Source: JAVVUQ01 sp036653075 (GTDB lineage: Bacteria; Bacillota; Clostridia; Christensenellales; CAG-314). Taken from it: 5,656 nucleotides of DNA. Below are positions 1 through 5,479 of this stretch, piece after piece. The notes under the pieces were generated by a model. That model was not told the origin of the DNA, searched no databases, and was given only the letters and a program-made list of their open reading frames with translations. Location: positions 1 to 5,656 of the forward strand of contig JAVVUQ010000094.1 in NCBI GenBank assembly GCA_036653075.1, in the 5' to 3' direction. Each line of letters opens with the position of its first letter. Position 1 is the stretch's first letter. The translations under genes were made by a program, and so were the position numbers.

Positions 1-155
1 ATTTTTATAAAGAATAATATAAAAATTTATAAATATTTAGGGTATTATATTTATTTATTATATCTATTTATATTTTCATAAATTTTGTATTATAAATATT
101 ATATAATTGATAAATAAAAATATTATATCATTTATAAACGTATTGTTAAAATCGC
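1..155. other. AT-rich intergenic edge, no gene seen
   Basis: This stretch is almost entirely A and T, with stop codons in every frame, and I see no coding signal or RNA gene. A 14-nt AT-only direct repeat with one mismatch (95-108 and 119-132) and several weak AT inverted repeats are present. They are what base composition alone would give. It serves as the upstream flank of the htpG promoter; any neighbouring gene lies outside the window. Confidence 0.6.
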
Positions 156-183
156 TTGACAGCTTTTGTAGAAATAGTATAAT
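156..183 (+). promoter_or_regulatory. sigma-A type promoter of htpG
   Basis: A perfect -35 hexamer TTGACA (156-161) is followed, after a 16-nt spacer, by a perfect -10 hexamer TATAAT (178-183). This predicts a transcription start near 190 and a 5' leader of about 176 nt before htpG. The bases around it show no CIRCE (HrcA) inverted repeat and no CtsR-type heptad repeat. Heat-shock control by those repressors is therefore not evident, and expression looks constitutive or controlled by other means. The match is strong even allowing for the AT-rich background, because the TTGACA lies in one of the few less AT-rich patches upstream of the gene. Confidence 0.8.
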
Positions 184-365
184 ATACAAAGAAATAGCCA
201 TAGAAGTAGGATAAGCGGAATGAAGATAGAATAATATTATCGTTATTTTATGTAAATTTTAGATAAAAAATGTACGCAATAAGCATACTTATAAGGAATT
301 TATTTGTTTATATAGCAAATAGTAATTTCGATAAAAAATCAAAAATCAGGAGGCAAATTTAATAT
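184..365 (+). promoter_or_regulatory. htpG 5' leader with ribosome binding site
   Basis: This is the predicted untranslated leader of htpG. A full AGGAGG Shine-Dalgarno (348-353) lies 12 nt before the ATG at 366. That spacing is slightly long but acceptable, and it supports the chosen start. Two small hairpins can be drawn: ATAAG/CTTAT with a CATA loop (279-292) and TATTTG/CAAATA with a 9-nt loop (301-321). Both are AT-rich and weak. I do not recognise a riboswitch, T-box or RNA thermometer motif, and there is no upstream open reading frame worth calling. Confidence 0.55.
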
Positions 366-2348
366 ATGAAAAAATTTAAGGCAGAATCTCAAAAGTTATT
401 AGAGATGATGATAAATTCAGTGTATACTCACAAAGAGATATTTTTACGTGAATTAATATCAAATGCTGCGGACGCTATTGATAAGCAATATTACGCATCG
501 TTGAGCGGTGGAAATTCAGGTATGAGTCGGAGCGACTACGTTATAAACATTGATGTAGATAAAACGGCGAGAACTTTGACAATTTCCGATAATGGTTGCG
601 GTATGAACGGCGATGAAATGGACGTAAATTTAGGTACGATTGCTCATAGTGGAACAAATGAATTTCGTCAAGCTAATAGCGGAGAGCAAATGGATGTTAT
701 TGGACAATTCGGGGTGGGATTTTATTCAGCTTTTATGATAGCAAAAAAGGTTGATGTTATTTCACGTCCTTATGGTGGTGAAAAGGCGTTTTTATGGAGT
801 TCTGACGTTGTAAATGGCTATACAATTAGCGAAACGCAAAAAGACAAATTTGGTACGGATGTTATTTTATATCTTAAAGACAACACAGAGGAAGAACAGT
901 ATAACGAATTTTTAGATGTAAACCGATTGAAATCGCTTATCAAAAAGCATTCAGATTACATTCGTTATCCTATTAATATGGATGTCGAAGTATATAAAAT
1001 GCAAGAAAAGCCGCAAAAGCATACTTGCGACGAAACTTGCGAGTGTGAACATAATCACGATGACGAAACTTGCGAGTGTGAACATAATCACGATGACGAA
1101 ACTTGCGAGTGTGAACATAATCACGATGACGAAACTGATAATAATACAAACAGAACGATTGAACGTCAGGTTATCAATAGTATGATTCCGATTTGGAAAA
1201 AGCCAAAATCAGAATTAACCGAAGAAATGACTAATGAATTTTATAGTGATAAATATCACGATTATGATCATCCGCTTGAAGTAATGAGTGTATCAGCTGA
1301 AGGGTCGGTATCATTTAATGCGATGTTATTTATACCGTCGCATGCGCCGTACGATTATTACACAAAAGATTATGAAAAGGGGTTGCAGTTATATAGTAAC
1401 GGCGTATTAATAATGGATAAATGCGCTGATTTATTGCCAGATTATTTTAGTTTTGTAAAAGGAGTGGTAGATTCTCAAGATTTAAGTTTAAATATATCAA
1501 GAGAGATGTTGCAATGTAACAAACAACTTAAGATAATTGCTTCAGCCATCGAAAAGAAGATTAAATCTTCATTACTTGATATGTTACTCAATCGACGTGA
1601 AGATTACAATAAATTTTATTCGGCTTTTGGTATTCAACTGAAATACGGAATATATTCATCATTTGGCGCAAACAAAGATTTGCTTAGCGATCTTCTTATG
1701 TTTAAAGATATTGCGAAAAATGAATATACAAGTCTTAAAGAATATGTTTCCAATATGCAACAAGGACAAAAATATATATATTATGCGTGTGGTAAAAGCG
1801 TAGAAAGCGTGAAAAATATACCACAAATAGAAGCTATAATTGAAAAAGAATATAATACAATAGTTTTAATGGATGACGTAGACGAATTTGTAATCAAAAT
1901 TATAGATAAATACGAAGATAAAGAGTTTAAATCTGTTCAGCACGAAAATTTAGATAAAGAAAATGAGGAAAAAACGCTTTCCGATTTAGAAAAAAATATG
2001 GTTGAATTTATGAAAAAAACACTTAAAGGCAAGGTTAAAGACATTATTATCAGCCAACGCCTTAAATCGCATCCTGTTTGCTTGACAACTCAAGGCGAAT
2101 TATCCATTGATATGGAACGCGTATTAAAAACAATGACTAATTCCAATGAGTTTAGCGCTCAAAAAATTATGGAAATCAACGCTAACCATCCGATTTATTC
2201 TAAACTTCTTTCAGCTTTCGAATCGGATAAGGAAACGCTTGAATCTATCACTAACGTTTTGTTTATGCAATCTTGCTTAATTGAAGGCATTCCTTTGGAA
2301 AATCCATCAAAATATAGCGAACTTGTTTGCTCGTTACTTTCTAAATAA
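366..2348 (+). CDS. htpG: HtpG, Hsp90-family molecular chaperone with Cys/His-rich linker repeat
   Basis: This is a cytosolic ATP-dependent dimeric chaperone of the Hsp90 family that remodels client proteins late in folding, with DnaK in characterised bacteria. The GHKL ATPase domain covers roughly residues 1-205. It shows FLRELISNAADAID (catalytic Glu29, Mg-binding Asn33), SDNGCGM (Asp75, adenine contact), GTIAHSGT, and the lid motif GQFGVGFYSAF (113-123). The middle domain (about 265-500) starts near SMIPIWKKP and includes NISREMLQ, whose Arg379 matches the gamma-phosphate-sensing arginine. The C-terminal dimerisation domain follows to residue 660. No signal peptide or membrane segment is seen. 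The oddity is the linker at about 219-257, a block of DETCECEHNHD repeats with 7 Cys and 7 His in place of the usual short charged linker. Without roughly 40 linker residues the length would be close to the E. coli protein (624 aa). The AGGAGG site fixes the start. The gene appears to stand alone, with its own promoter and a hairpin 25 nt after the stop. Family assignment is certain; a metal-binding role for the linker is inference. Confidence 0.97.
   Translation: MKKFKAESQKLLEMMINSVYTHKEIFLRELISNAADAIDKQYYASLSGGNSGMSRSDYVINIDVDKTARTLTISDNGCGMNGDEMDVNLGTIAHSGTNEFRQANSGEQMDVIGQFGVGFYSAFMIAKKVDVISRPYGGEKAFLWSSDVVNGYTISETQKDKFGTDVILYLKDNTEEEQYNEFLDVNRLKSLIKKHSDYIRYPINMDVEVYKMQEKPQKHTCDETCECEHNHDDETCECEHNHDDETCECEHNHDDETDNNTNRTIERQVINSMIPIWKKPKSELTEEMTNEFYSDKYHDYDHPLEVMSVSAEGSVSFNAMLFIPSHAPYDYYTKDYEKGLQLYSNGVLIMDKCADLLPDYFSFVKGVVDSQDLSLNISREMLQCNKQLKIIASAIEKKIKSSLLDMLLNRREDYNKFYSAFGIQLKYGIYSSFGANKDLLSDLLMFKDIAKNEYTSLKEYVSNMQQGQKYIYYACGKSVESVKNIPQIEAIIEKEYNTIVLMDDVDEFVIKIIDKYEDKEFKSVQHENLDKENEEKTLSDLEKNMVEFMKKTLKGKVKDIIISQRLKSHPVCLTTQGELSIDMERVLKTMTNSNEFSAQKIMEINANHPIYSKLLSAFESDKETLESITNVLFMQSCLIEGIPLENPSKYSELVCSLLSK
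1029..1136 (+). repeat. 33-bp in-frame tandem repeat inside htpG (3 copies plus 9 bp)
   Basis: Three identical 33-bp units lie at 1029-1061, 1062-1094 and 1095-1127, and the first 9 bp of a fourth follow (1128-1136). Each unit encodes DETCECEHNHD, residues 222-254, followed by DET at 255-257. Because 33 is divisible by 3, gain or loss of a unit keeps the frame. The copies are identical even at silent codon positions, which points to recent slippage or unequal recombination rather than old divergence. The HTC just before the first unit (219-221) looks like a remnant of the same pattern. The repeat also creates a short open frame in another register, which I regard as an artefact. Confidence 0.95.
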
Positions 2349-2373
2349 TATTGATTTATTTATAATTAAAATG

Positions 2374-2403
2374 TTAAGGGACTTTTTGTAAAAAGTCCCT
2401 TAA
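2374..2403 (+). terminator. palindromic hairpin copy 1, possible htpG terminator
   Basis: This is a perfect inverted repeat: TTAAGGGACTTTTT (2374-2387), GT, then the exact reverse complement (2390-2403). It folds as a 13-bp stem with a TGTA loop. It starts 25 nt after the htpG stop, where a terminator is expected. The stem is not followed directly by a U-tract; the next bases are CAATCCCC, and a T-run appears only near 2424. Intrinsic termination is therefore plausible but not textbook. The same sequence recurs at 2562-2591, so it may equally be a dispersed intergenic palindrome. Confidence 0.55.
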
Positions 2404-2428
2404 CAATCCCCAAAAACTTTTAATTTTT

Positions 2429-2528
2429 NNNNNNNNNNNNNNNNNNNNNNNNNNNNNNNNNNNNNNNNNNNNNNNNNNNNNNNNNNNNNNNNNNNNNNNN
2501 NNNNNNNNNNNNNNNNNNNNNNNNNNNN
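2429..2528. other. scaffold gap of 100 N
   Basis: Exactly 100 consecutive N are present, the conventional placeholder for a gap of unknown length. It lies in the intergenic space between htpG and the small Cys-rich gene and is flanked by an identical 18-bp sequence on both sides. The true distance between these genes is therefore unknown, and a gene or more repeat units could be missing. Confidence 0.98.
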
Positions 2529-2561
2529 CAAAAACTTTTAATTTTTTATTTTAATTTAATA

Positions 2562-2591
2562 TTAAGGGACTTTTTGTAAAAAGTCCCTTAA
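2562..2591. repeat. palindromic hairpin copy 2
   Basis: This is an exact copy of the 30-nt palindrome at 2374-2403, with TTAAGGGACTTTTT arms of 14 bp. It is followed by AAATCCTC and then, at 2611-2619, a run of Ts. No gene ends directly before it in the visible sequence. That argues for a repeat-family member, or for the terminator of something lost in the gap. Confidence 0.75.
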
Positions 2592-2716
2592 AAATCCTCA
2601 AAAACATTCAATTTTTTTTTATAATTAAACATTTAATTATTTTATTACAATAAGCTATAATTTAATGATTAATTTAAGATAATATTTCTATGATGTAACA
2701 CTTTTTTTAAGCTATT
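2592..2716. other. AT-rich intergenic stretch
   Basis: No gene is seen here. An AT-only near-palindrome (2621-2640, arms ATAATTAAA and TTTAATTAT around CA) follows the T-run after hairpin copy 2. Similar bases (TATAATTAAAATG) precede hairpin copy 1, so this may be part of the repeat-unit boundary. The remainder is low-complexity AT sequence leading into the putative promoter of the small gene. Confidence 0.5.
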
Positions 2717-2725
2717 CATACTGTA
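2697..2725 (+). promoter_or_regulatory. possible sigma-K-like promoter of the small Cys-rich gene
   Basis: AACA (2697-2700) is followed by 16 nt and CATACTGTA (2717-2725). This agrees with the B. subtilis sigma-K pattern as I recall it, an AC-containing -35 about 16 nt from CATAnnnTA. It would start transcription near 2732, about 31 nt before the ATG. The pattern is short and could arise by chance. A sigma-A alternative uses TATAAG (2729-2734) but has no good -35. That the organism sporulates is not shown by this window. Confidence 0.35.
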
Positions 2726-2733
2726 ATGTATAA

Positions 2734-2754
2734 GGGGCTGAACGCCTCGGGAGG
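2734..2754 (+). promoter_or_regulatory. short hairpin and strong RBS before the small gene
   Basis: GGGGC (2734-2738) can pair with GCCTC (2744-2748) around a TGAAC loop, five pairs including one G-U. It is immediately followed by GGGAGG (2749-2754), a strong Shine-Dalgarno 8 nt from the ATG. This is a distinct GC-rich patch in AT-rich sequence. If transcription starts near 2732, the hairpin would sit at the very 5' end of the mRNA, an arrangement that can protect transcripts from decay. That role is inferred. Confidence 0.55.
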
Positions 2755-2762
2755 TATAATAT

Positions 2763-2969
2763 ATGTTCAATTTTGGAAATTGTGGAGGCACAAACGAACA
2801 CGGTAGCGGCAATTGCACGTGGGTTATATTGATTATGCTTTTTATATGTTTCTGCGGCTGCGGAAAGTGTGATAAGCGTTGGTCATTAAATATTAATCCT
2901 TGCACTCTTGCGCCAATCTTAGCTTTAGCGTGGTGTTGTGGTGGTATTGGAATTAGCAAAACTTGCTAA
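2763..2969 (+). CDS. small Cys/Gly-rich, probably membrane-associated protein of unknown function
   Basis: I do not recognise a characterised family. The 68-residue product has 10 Cys (7, 18, 29, 31, 33, 36, 47, 58, 59, 68) and 10 Gly. A hydrophobic segment (about 19-31) runs into FCGCGKC, which carries four Cys with CxCxCxxC spacing. A short polar stretch (KCDKRW) and a second hydrophobic segment (about 47-64, including WCCGG) follow, and the last residue is Cys. This layout resembles small high-cysteine proteins annotated as hypothetical in many Clostridia; that comparison is from memory. Evidence that it is real: an ideal GGGAGG site 8 nt before ATG, tandem TAA stops, an intrinsic terminator 66 nt after the stop, and non-random Cys placement. 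The sigma-K-like promoter upstream, together with the Cys content, raises a spore coat or crust role as a hypothesis. Metal binding or a small membrane peptide are alternatives. There is no double-glycine bacteriocin leader of the usual form. Confidence 0.75.
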   Translation: MFNFGNCGGTNEHGSGNCTWVILIMLFICFCGCGKCDKRWSLNINPCTLAPILALAWCCGGIGISKTC

Positions 2970-3035
2970 TAATTATATAACTGCAAAAAACTAAAAAGCT
3001 ATAATGGAAATATCCACATATGAAACACGAAAGCG

Positions 3036-3072
3036 CAAGGCAAAGCTAATAAGCAATGCCTTGTTTTGCTTT
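3036..3072 (+). terminator. intrinsic terminator of the small Cys-rich gene
   Basis: CAAGGCA (3036-3042) pairs with TGCCTTG (3057-3063). Inside, a symmetric AA/AA internal loop leads to a GCT/AGC helix closed by AATA. The stem is followed directly by TTTTGCTTT (3064-3072), a broken U-tract on the + strand. AAAGC at 3030-3034 could add outer pairs with GCTTT at 3068-3072. The position, 66 nt after the stop at 2969, fits termination of the small gene's transcript before it meets convergent nrdD. Confidence 0.65.
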
Positions 3073-3210
3073 ATAGTGATATAATTATAATAAAAATATG
3101 AAAAATAACAGTTTTAATTGCTAAAAATATAAAAAAATAACTGTTTTAATAATATTGATATTAAAAAATAATAATTCAATTATTAAAGCAAGTAACAATA
3201 GTTTAATTTG
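3073..3210. other. AT-rich intergenic stretch with an 18-nt direct repeat
   Basis: No gene is seen between the two convergent terminators. AAAAATAACAGTTTTAAT (3101-3118) recurs with one mismatch at 3133-3150, a period of 32 bp. Because the core is near-palindromic, the same sites also form an inverted repeat (AACAGTT at 3107-3113 and AACTGTT at 3139-3145). It lies downstream of both genes, so an operator role is unlikely. Confidence 0.5.
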
Positions 3211-3241
3211 AAAAAAAAGTTAAAGCCAAAGCTTTAACTTT
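3211..3241 (-). terminator. intrinsic terminator of nrdD
   Basis: Read on the - strand, AAAGTTAAAGC pairs perfectly with GCTTTAACTTT (11 bp, loop TTTG, 3216-3241). The stem continues directly into a run of eight Ts (complement of 3211-3218). It begins 16 nt after the nrdD stop codon. This is a textbook rho-independent terminator and implies that nrdD is the last, and apparently only, gene of its transcript. Confidence 0.88.
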
Positions 3242-3257
3242 AAAAAGGTAAATAGGT

Positions 3258-5333
3258 TTAGAAGAAGTTTTTTGAATAAACTTTTCTATCTTTAAATTCT
3301 TGAGTTTTGCCGTCGTTCCAATTTTGGACGGGGCGGTAGTAGCCAGTAATGCGGCTATAAACTTCAGCGGTGTCGCCGCAAATGGGGCAAATGAAATGTT
3401 CGCCTGCGATGTAACCGTGTTTAGCGCAAACGGAGTAGGTGGGGGAGATTGTATAGTAAGGCAGTTTATAATTTTCTGCAATTTTTTTAACAAGTGAGGC
3501 AGTAGCTTTCCAATCGGGCATTTTTTCGCCAAGGAAAGCGTGAAAAACGGTACCTGAAGTATAGAGTGTTTGTAAATCGTCTTGAACGTCTAAAGCTTCG
3601 AAGATATCCGAAGTAAAACCAACGGGTAGGTGAGAGCTATTTGTGTAATAGGGGACTTTGCTCATATCGTTTGCGGTAATTATGTCGGGATAAGTTTTTT
3701 TATCGTGTTTAGCTAATCTATAAGTAGTAGATTCAGCTGGAGTAGCCTCAAGGTTGTATAAATCGCCGTATTTTTCTTGATAATCCGCTAAGCGAGAGCG
3801 CATATAGTTTAATACATTTTTCGCAAAGTGCTGAGTTTGTTTAGAGCTCAAGTCTGATTTTAGCCATTTTGCATTCAAACCAGCCTCGTTCATACCGATT
3901 AAGCCTATTGTGGAGAAGTGGTTACTAAAAGAGCCAAGGTAGCGTTTAGTATAAGGATAGAGTCCAGCGTTGAGTAGTTTTGTAATAACGTCACGTTTAA
4001 CCTTAAGAGAGCGAGCAGCCAAGTCCATAAGTTTATCAAGGCGTTTATAAAAATCCAATTCATCGGAAGCGAGGTAAGCAATTTGTGGTAAATTGATAGT
4101 TACAACGCCGATTGAGCCAGTAGATTCGCCACTGCCGAAGAAACCGCCTGATTTTTTGCGTAGTTCCCGCAAATCAAGGCGTAATCTACAACACATACTG
4201 CGAACGTCGCAAGGTTCCATATCGCTATTGATGTAATTAGAAAAGTAAGGAGTGCCATATTTAGAAGTCATTTCAAACAATAGTCTATTGTTTTCTGTAT
4301 CTGACCAGTCGAAGTCTTTAGTAATAGAATAAGTTGGAATTGGATATTGGAAACCTCTGCCATTGGCATCTCCCTCTACCATAATCTCAATAAAGGCTTT
4401 ATTAATCATTGCCATTTCGTTAACGCAGTCTTTGTATTTAAAATATTGTTGTTTACCGCCTACAATGGCGTATTCATCGGCTAAATCTTTAGGCACAACC
4501 CAGTCAAGAGTAATGTTAGTAAAAGGCGCTTGCGTACCCCAGCGACTTGGTGTATTGACGCCATAAATAAAGGATTGGATACATTGTTTAACTTCTTTAT
4601 ACGGAAGGTTGTCAGCTTTTACAAAGGGCGCTAAATAAGTGTCAAATGAAGAAAACGCTTGAGCTCCCGCCCATTCGTTTTGCAAAATGCCTAAAAAGTT
4701 GACCATTTGGTTGCATAATGTTGAAAGATGAGAAGAAGGCGATGATGTAATTTTGCCAGCGATACCGCCTAAACCTTCGCATATTAATTGTTTTAGCGAC
4801 CAGCCTGCGCAATATCCCGTTAGCATTGATAAATCGTGAATATGAAAAGTTGCGTTCCTATGCGCGTTAGCAATTTCTTCATCGTAAATCTCTGTTAACC
4901 AGTAGTTAGCTGTAATAGCGCCAGAATTGCTAAGTATCAGACCTCCAACCGAATAGGAAACAGTGGAGTTTTCTTTAACTCGCCAATCATCAGCCTTAAC
5001 ATAATTGTTAACTAATTCTTTGTAATCTAATATAGTAGACTTCATATTACGTACTTTTTCACGCTGTTTACGATACAAAATATACGCTTTTGCAATATCG
5101 GTATAACCAGATTGCTCTAATACGTGCTCGACACTATCTTGAATGTCTTCAACAGGTATCAATCCATCTTTAATTTTACTTTCAAAATCTGCTGTTACTC
5201 TTAACGTCAATAATTCAATAATTTGCGGCGTGTATTGCTTGTTTTGCGCATCAAACGCCTTGGTAATAGCAGTGTCAATTTTTTTTAAATTAAACTCAGA
5301 AATTTGTCCATCTCTTTTTATAACTTGATACAT
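3258..5333 (-). CDS. nrdD: anaerobic (class III) ribonucleoside-triphosphate reductase NrdD
   Basis: NrdD is a glycyl-radical enzyme that reduces ribonucleoside triphosphates to deoxyribonucleotides under anoxia, after activation by the radical-SAM protein NrdG. The 691 residues are near-typical for the family. An N-terminal ATP-cone (about 1-95, with VIKRDG) should give allosteric activity control. The barrel follows, with HIHDLSMLTGYCAGW (candidate thiyl Cys175), SMCCRLRLDL (Cys381/382, candidate second catalytic Cys) and GSTGSIGVVTINLP-type residues around 402-415. The C-terminal zinc site reads CAKH (636-639) plus CPIC (649-652), so the second ligand position is His rather than Cys. The radical loop RITGYYRPVQNW places the radical on Gly664. 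The start is supported by AAGGAGAA (5341-5348) about 7 nt before the ATG. The gene has its own promoter and terminator. nrdG, often the next gene, is not downstream. The divided Cys pattern resembles Thermotoga/clostridial enzymes more than E. coli NrdD; that placement is inference. Confidence 0.97.
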   Translation of the reverse strand: MYQVIKRDGQISEFNLKKIDTAITKAFDAQNKQYTPQIIELLTLRVTADFESKIKDGLIPVEDIQDSVEHVLEQSGYTDIAKAYILYRKQREKVRNMKSTILDYKELVNNYVKADDWRVKENSTVSYSVGGLILSNSGAITANYWLTEIYDEEIANAHRNATFHIHDLSMLTGYCAGWSLKQLICEGLGGIAGKITSSPSSHLSTLCNQMVNFLGILQNEWAGAQAFSSFDTYLAPFVKADNLPYKEVKQCIQSFIYGVNTPSRWGTQAPFTNITLDWVVPKDLADEYAIVGGKQQYFKYKDCVNEMAMINKAFIEIMVEGDANGRGFQYPIPTYSITKDFDWSDTENNRLLFEMTSKYGTPYFSNYINSDMEPCDVRSMCCRLRLDLRELRKKSGGFFGSGESTGSIGVVTINLPQIAYLASDELDFYKRLDKLMDLAARSLKVKRDVITKLLNAGLYPYTKRYLGSFSNHFSTIGLIGMNEAGLNAKWLKSDLSSKQTQHFAKNVLNYMRSRLADYQEKYGDLYNLEATPAESTTYRLAKHDKKTYPDIITANDMSKVPYYTNSSHLPVGFTSDIFEALDVQDDLQTLYTSGTVFHAFLGEKMPDWKATASLVKKIAENYKLPYYTISPTYSVCAKHGYIAGEHFICPICGDTAEVYSRITGYYRPVQNWNDGKTQEFKDRKVYSKNFF

Positions 5334-5436
5334 AGGGATATTCTCCTTAATTATTTTTAAATTTATATCGATAGATACTTATTAAATCAATAGATATACT
5401 AATGAATATAGTAATTAGTAATGAAAATTTAATATG
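5334..5436 (-). promoter_or_regulatory. nrdD 5' leader with RBS
   Basis: This is the predicted leader of about 103 nt between the nrdD promoter and its ATG. AAGGAGAA on the - strand (5341-5348) is the ribosome binding site. An AT-rich inverted repeat, TACTAAT/ATTAGTA with a 10-nt loop (5397-5420), and an ATAGATA pair (5371-5377, 5390-5396) are present. I do not recognise a riboswitch, for example no adenosylcobalamin element, which would in any case belong with class II enzymes. Confidence 0.5.
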
Positions 5437-5442
5437 AACTAT

Positions 5443-5471
5443 ATAATACAGCATAACAAATAAAAAGTCAA
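5443..5471 (-). promoter_or_regulatory. sigma-A type promoter of nrdD
   Basis: On the - strand, TTGACT (5466-5471) is followed by a 17-nt spacer and TATTAT (5443-5448). Each hexamer has one mismatch to consensus, and the spacing is ideal. The predicted start is near 5436. Its position directly next to the two NrdR-like boxes supports its being the functional promoter. Confidence 0.75.
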
Positions 5472-5479
5472 GTAAAAAA

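Larger units (their letters stand above)
2374..2619. repeat. duplicated hairpin unit interrupted by the assembly gap
   Basis: Two copies of one unit are visible, each a 30-nt palindrome followed by a C- and A-rich stretch and a T-run. Copy 1 has the palindrome at 2374-2403, then AATCCCCAAAAACTTTTAAT and Ts. Copy 2 has the palindrome at 2562-2591, then AATCCTCAAAAACATTCAAT and Ts. The palindromes are identical, while the tails differ at a few positions. The 18 bases before the gap (2411-2428) are identical to the 18 bases after it (2529-2546). Either the array has more copies hidden in the gap, or the two contig ends overlap and the gap is not real. Confidence 0.8.

Noticed and set aside
95..132. 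AT-only direct repeat and weak inverted repeats left of the htpG promoter
   Set aside because: The sequence is nearly all A and T, so repeats of this size are expected by chance. No origin-type boxes or iterons are seen.
184..365. Riboswitch or heat-shock operator in the htpG leader
   Set aside because: No conserved riboswitch core, CIRCE inverted repeat or CtsR heptads are seen. Only weak AT hairpins can be drawn.
982..1185. Overlapping + strand frame inside htpG with a TKLASVNIITM repeat
   Set aside because: It is the 33-bp coding repeat read in another frame. It has no RBS and lies wholly inside a well-conserved gene.
2374..2619. CRISPR array made of the repeated hairpins
   Set aside because: There are only two visible copies, they are perfect long palindromes, the spacing is not regular and there are no cas genes. 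It fits an intergenic palindromic repeat or terminator.
2669..2959. 96-residue - strand frame antisense to the small Cys-rich gene
   Set aside because: It has no convincing RBS and random-looking composition. The + strand frame has a strong RBS and terminator, so this is a shadow.
2763..2969. Bacteriocin or lanthipeptide precursor interpretation of the small Cys-rich protein
   Set aside because: There is no recognisable leader with a double-glycine cleavage site at the usual place, and no modification or transport genes nearby. The hydrophobic segments fit a membrane or structural protein better.
3203..3532. 109-residue - strand frame overlapping the 3' end of nrdD
   Set aside because: It overlaps conserved nrdD codons for the zinc site and glycyl radical loop in another register and also runs through the nrdD terminator.
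4363..4566. 67-residue + strand frame antisense to nrdD (and similar ones at 3300-3497 and 5143-5328)
   Set aside because: These are antisense shadows within a highly conserved coding region with no initiation signals.
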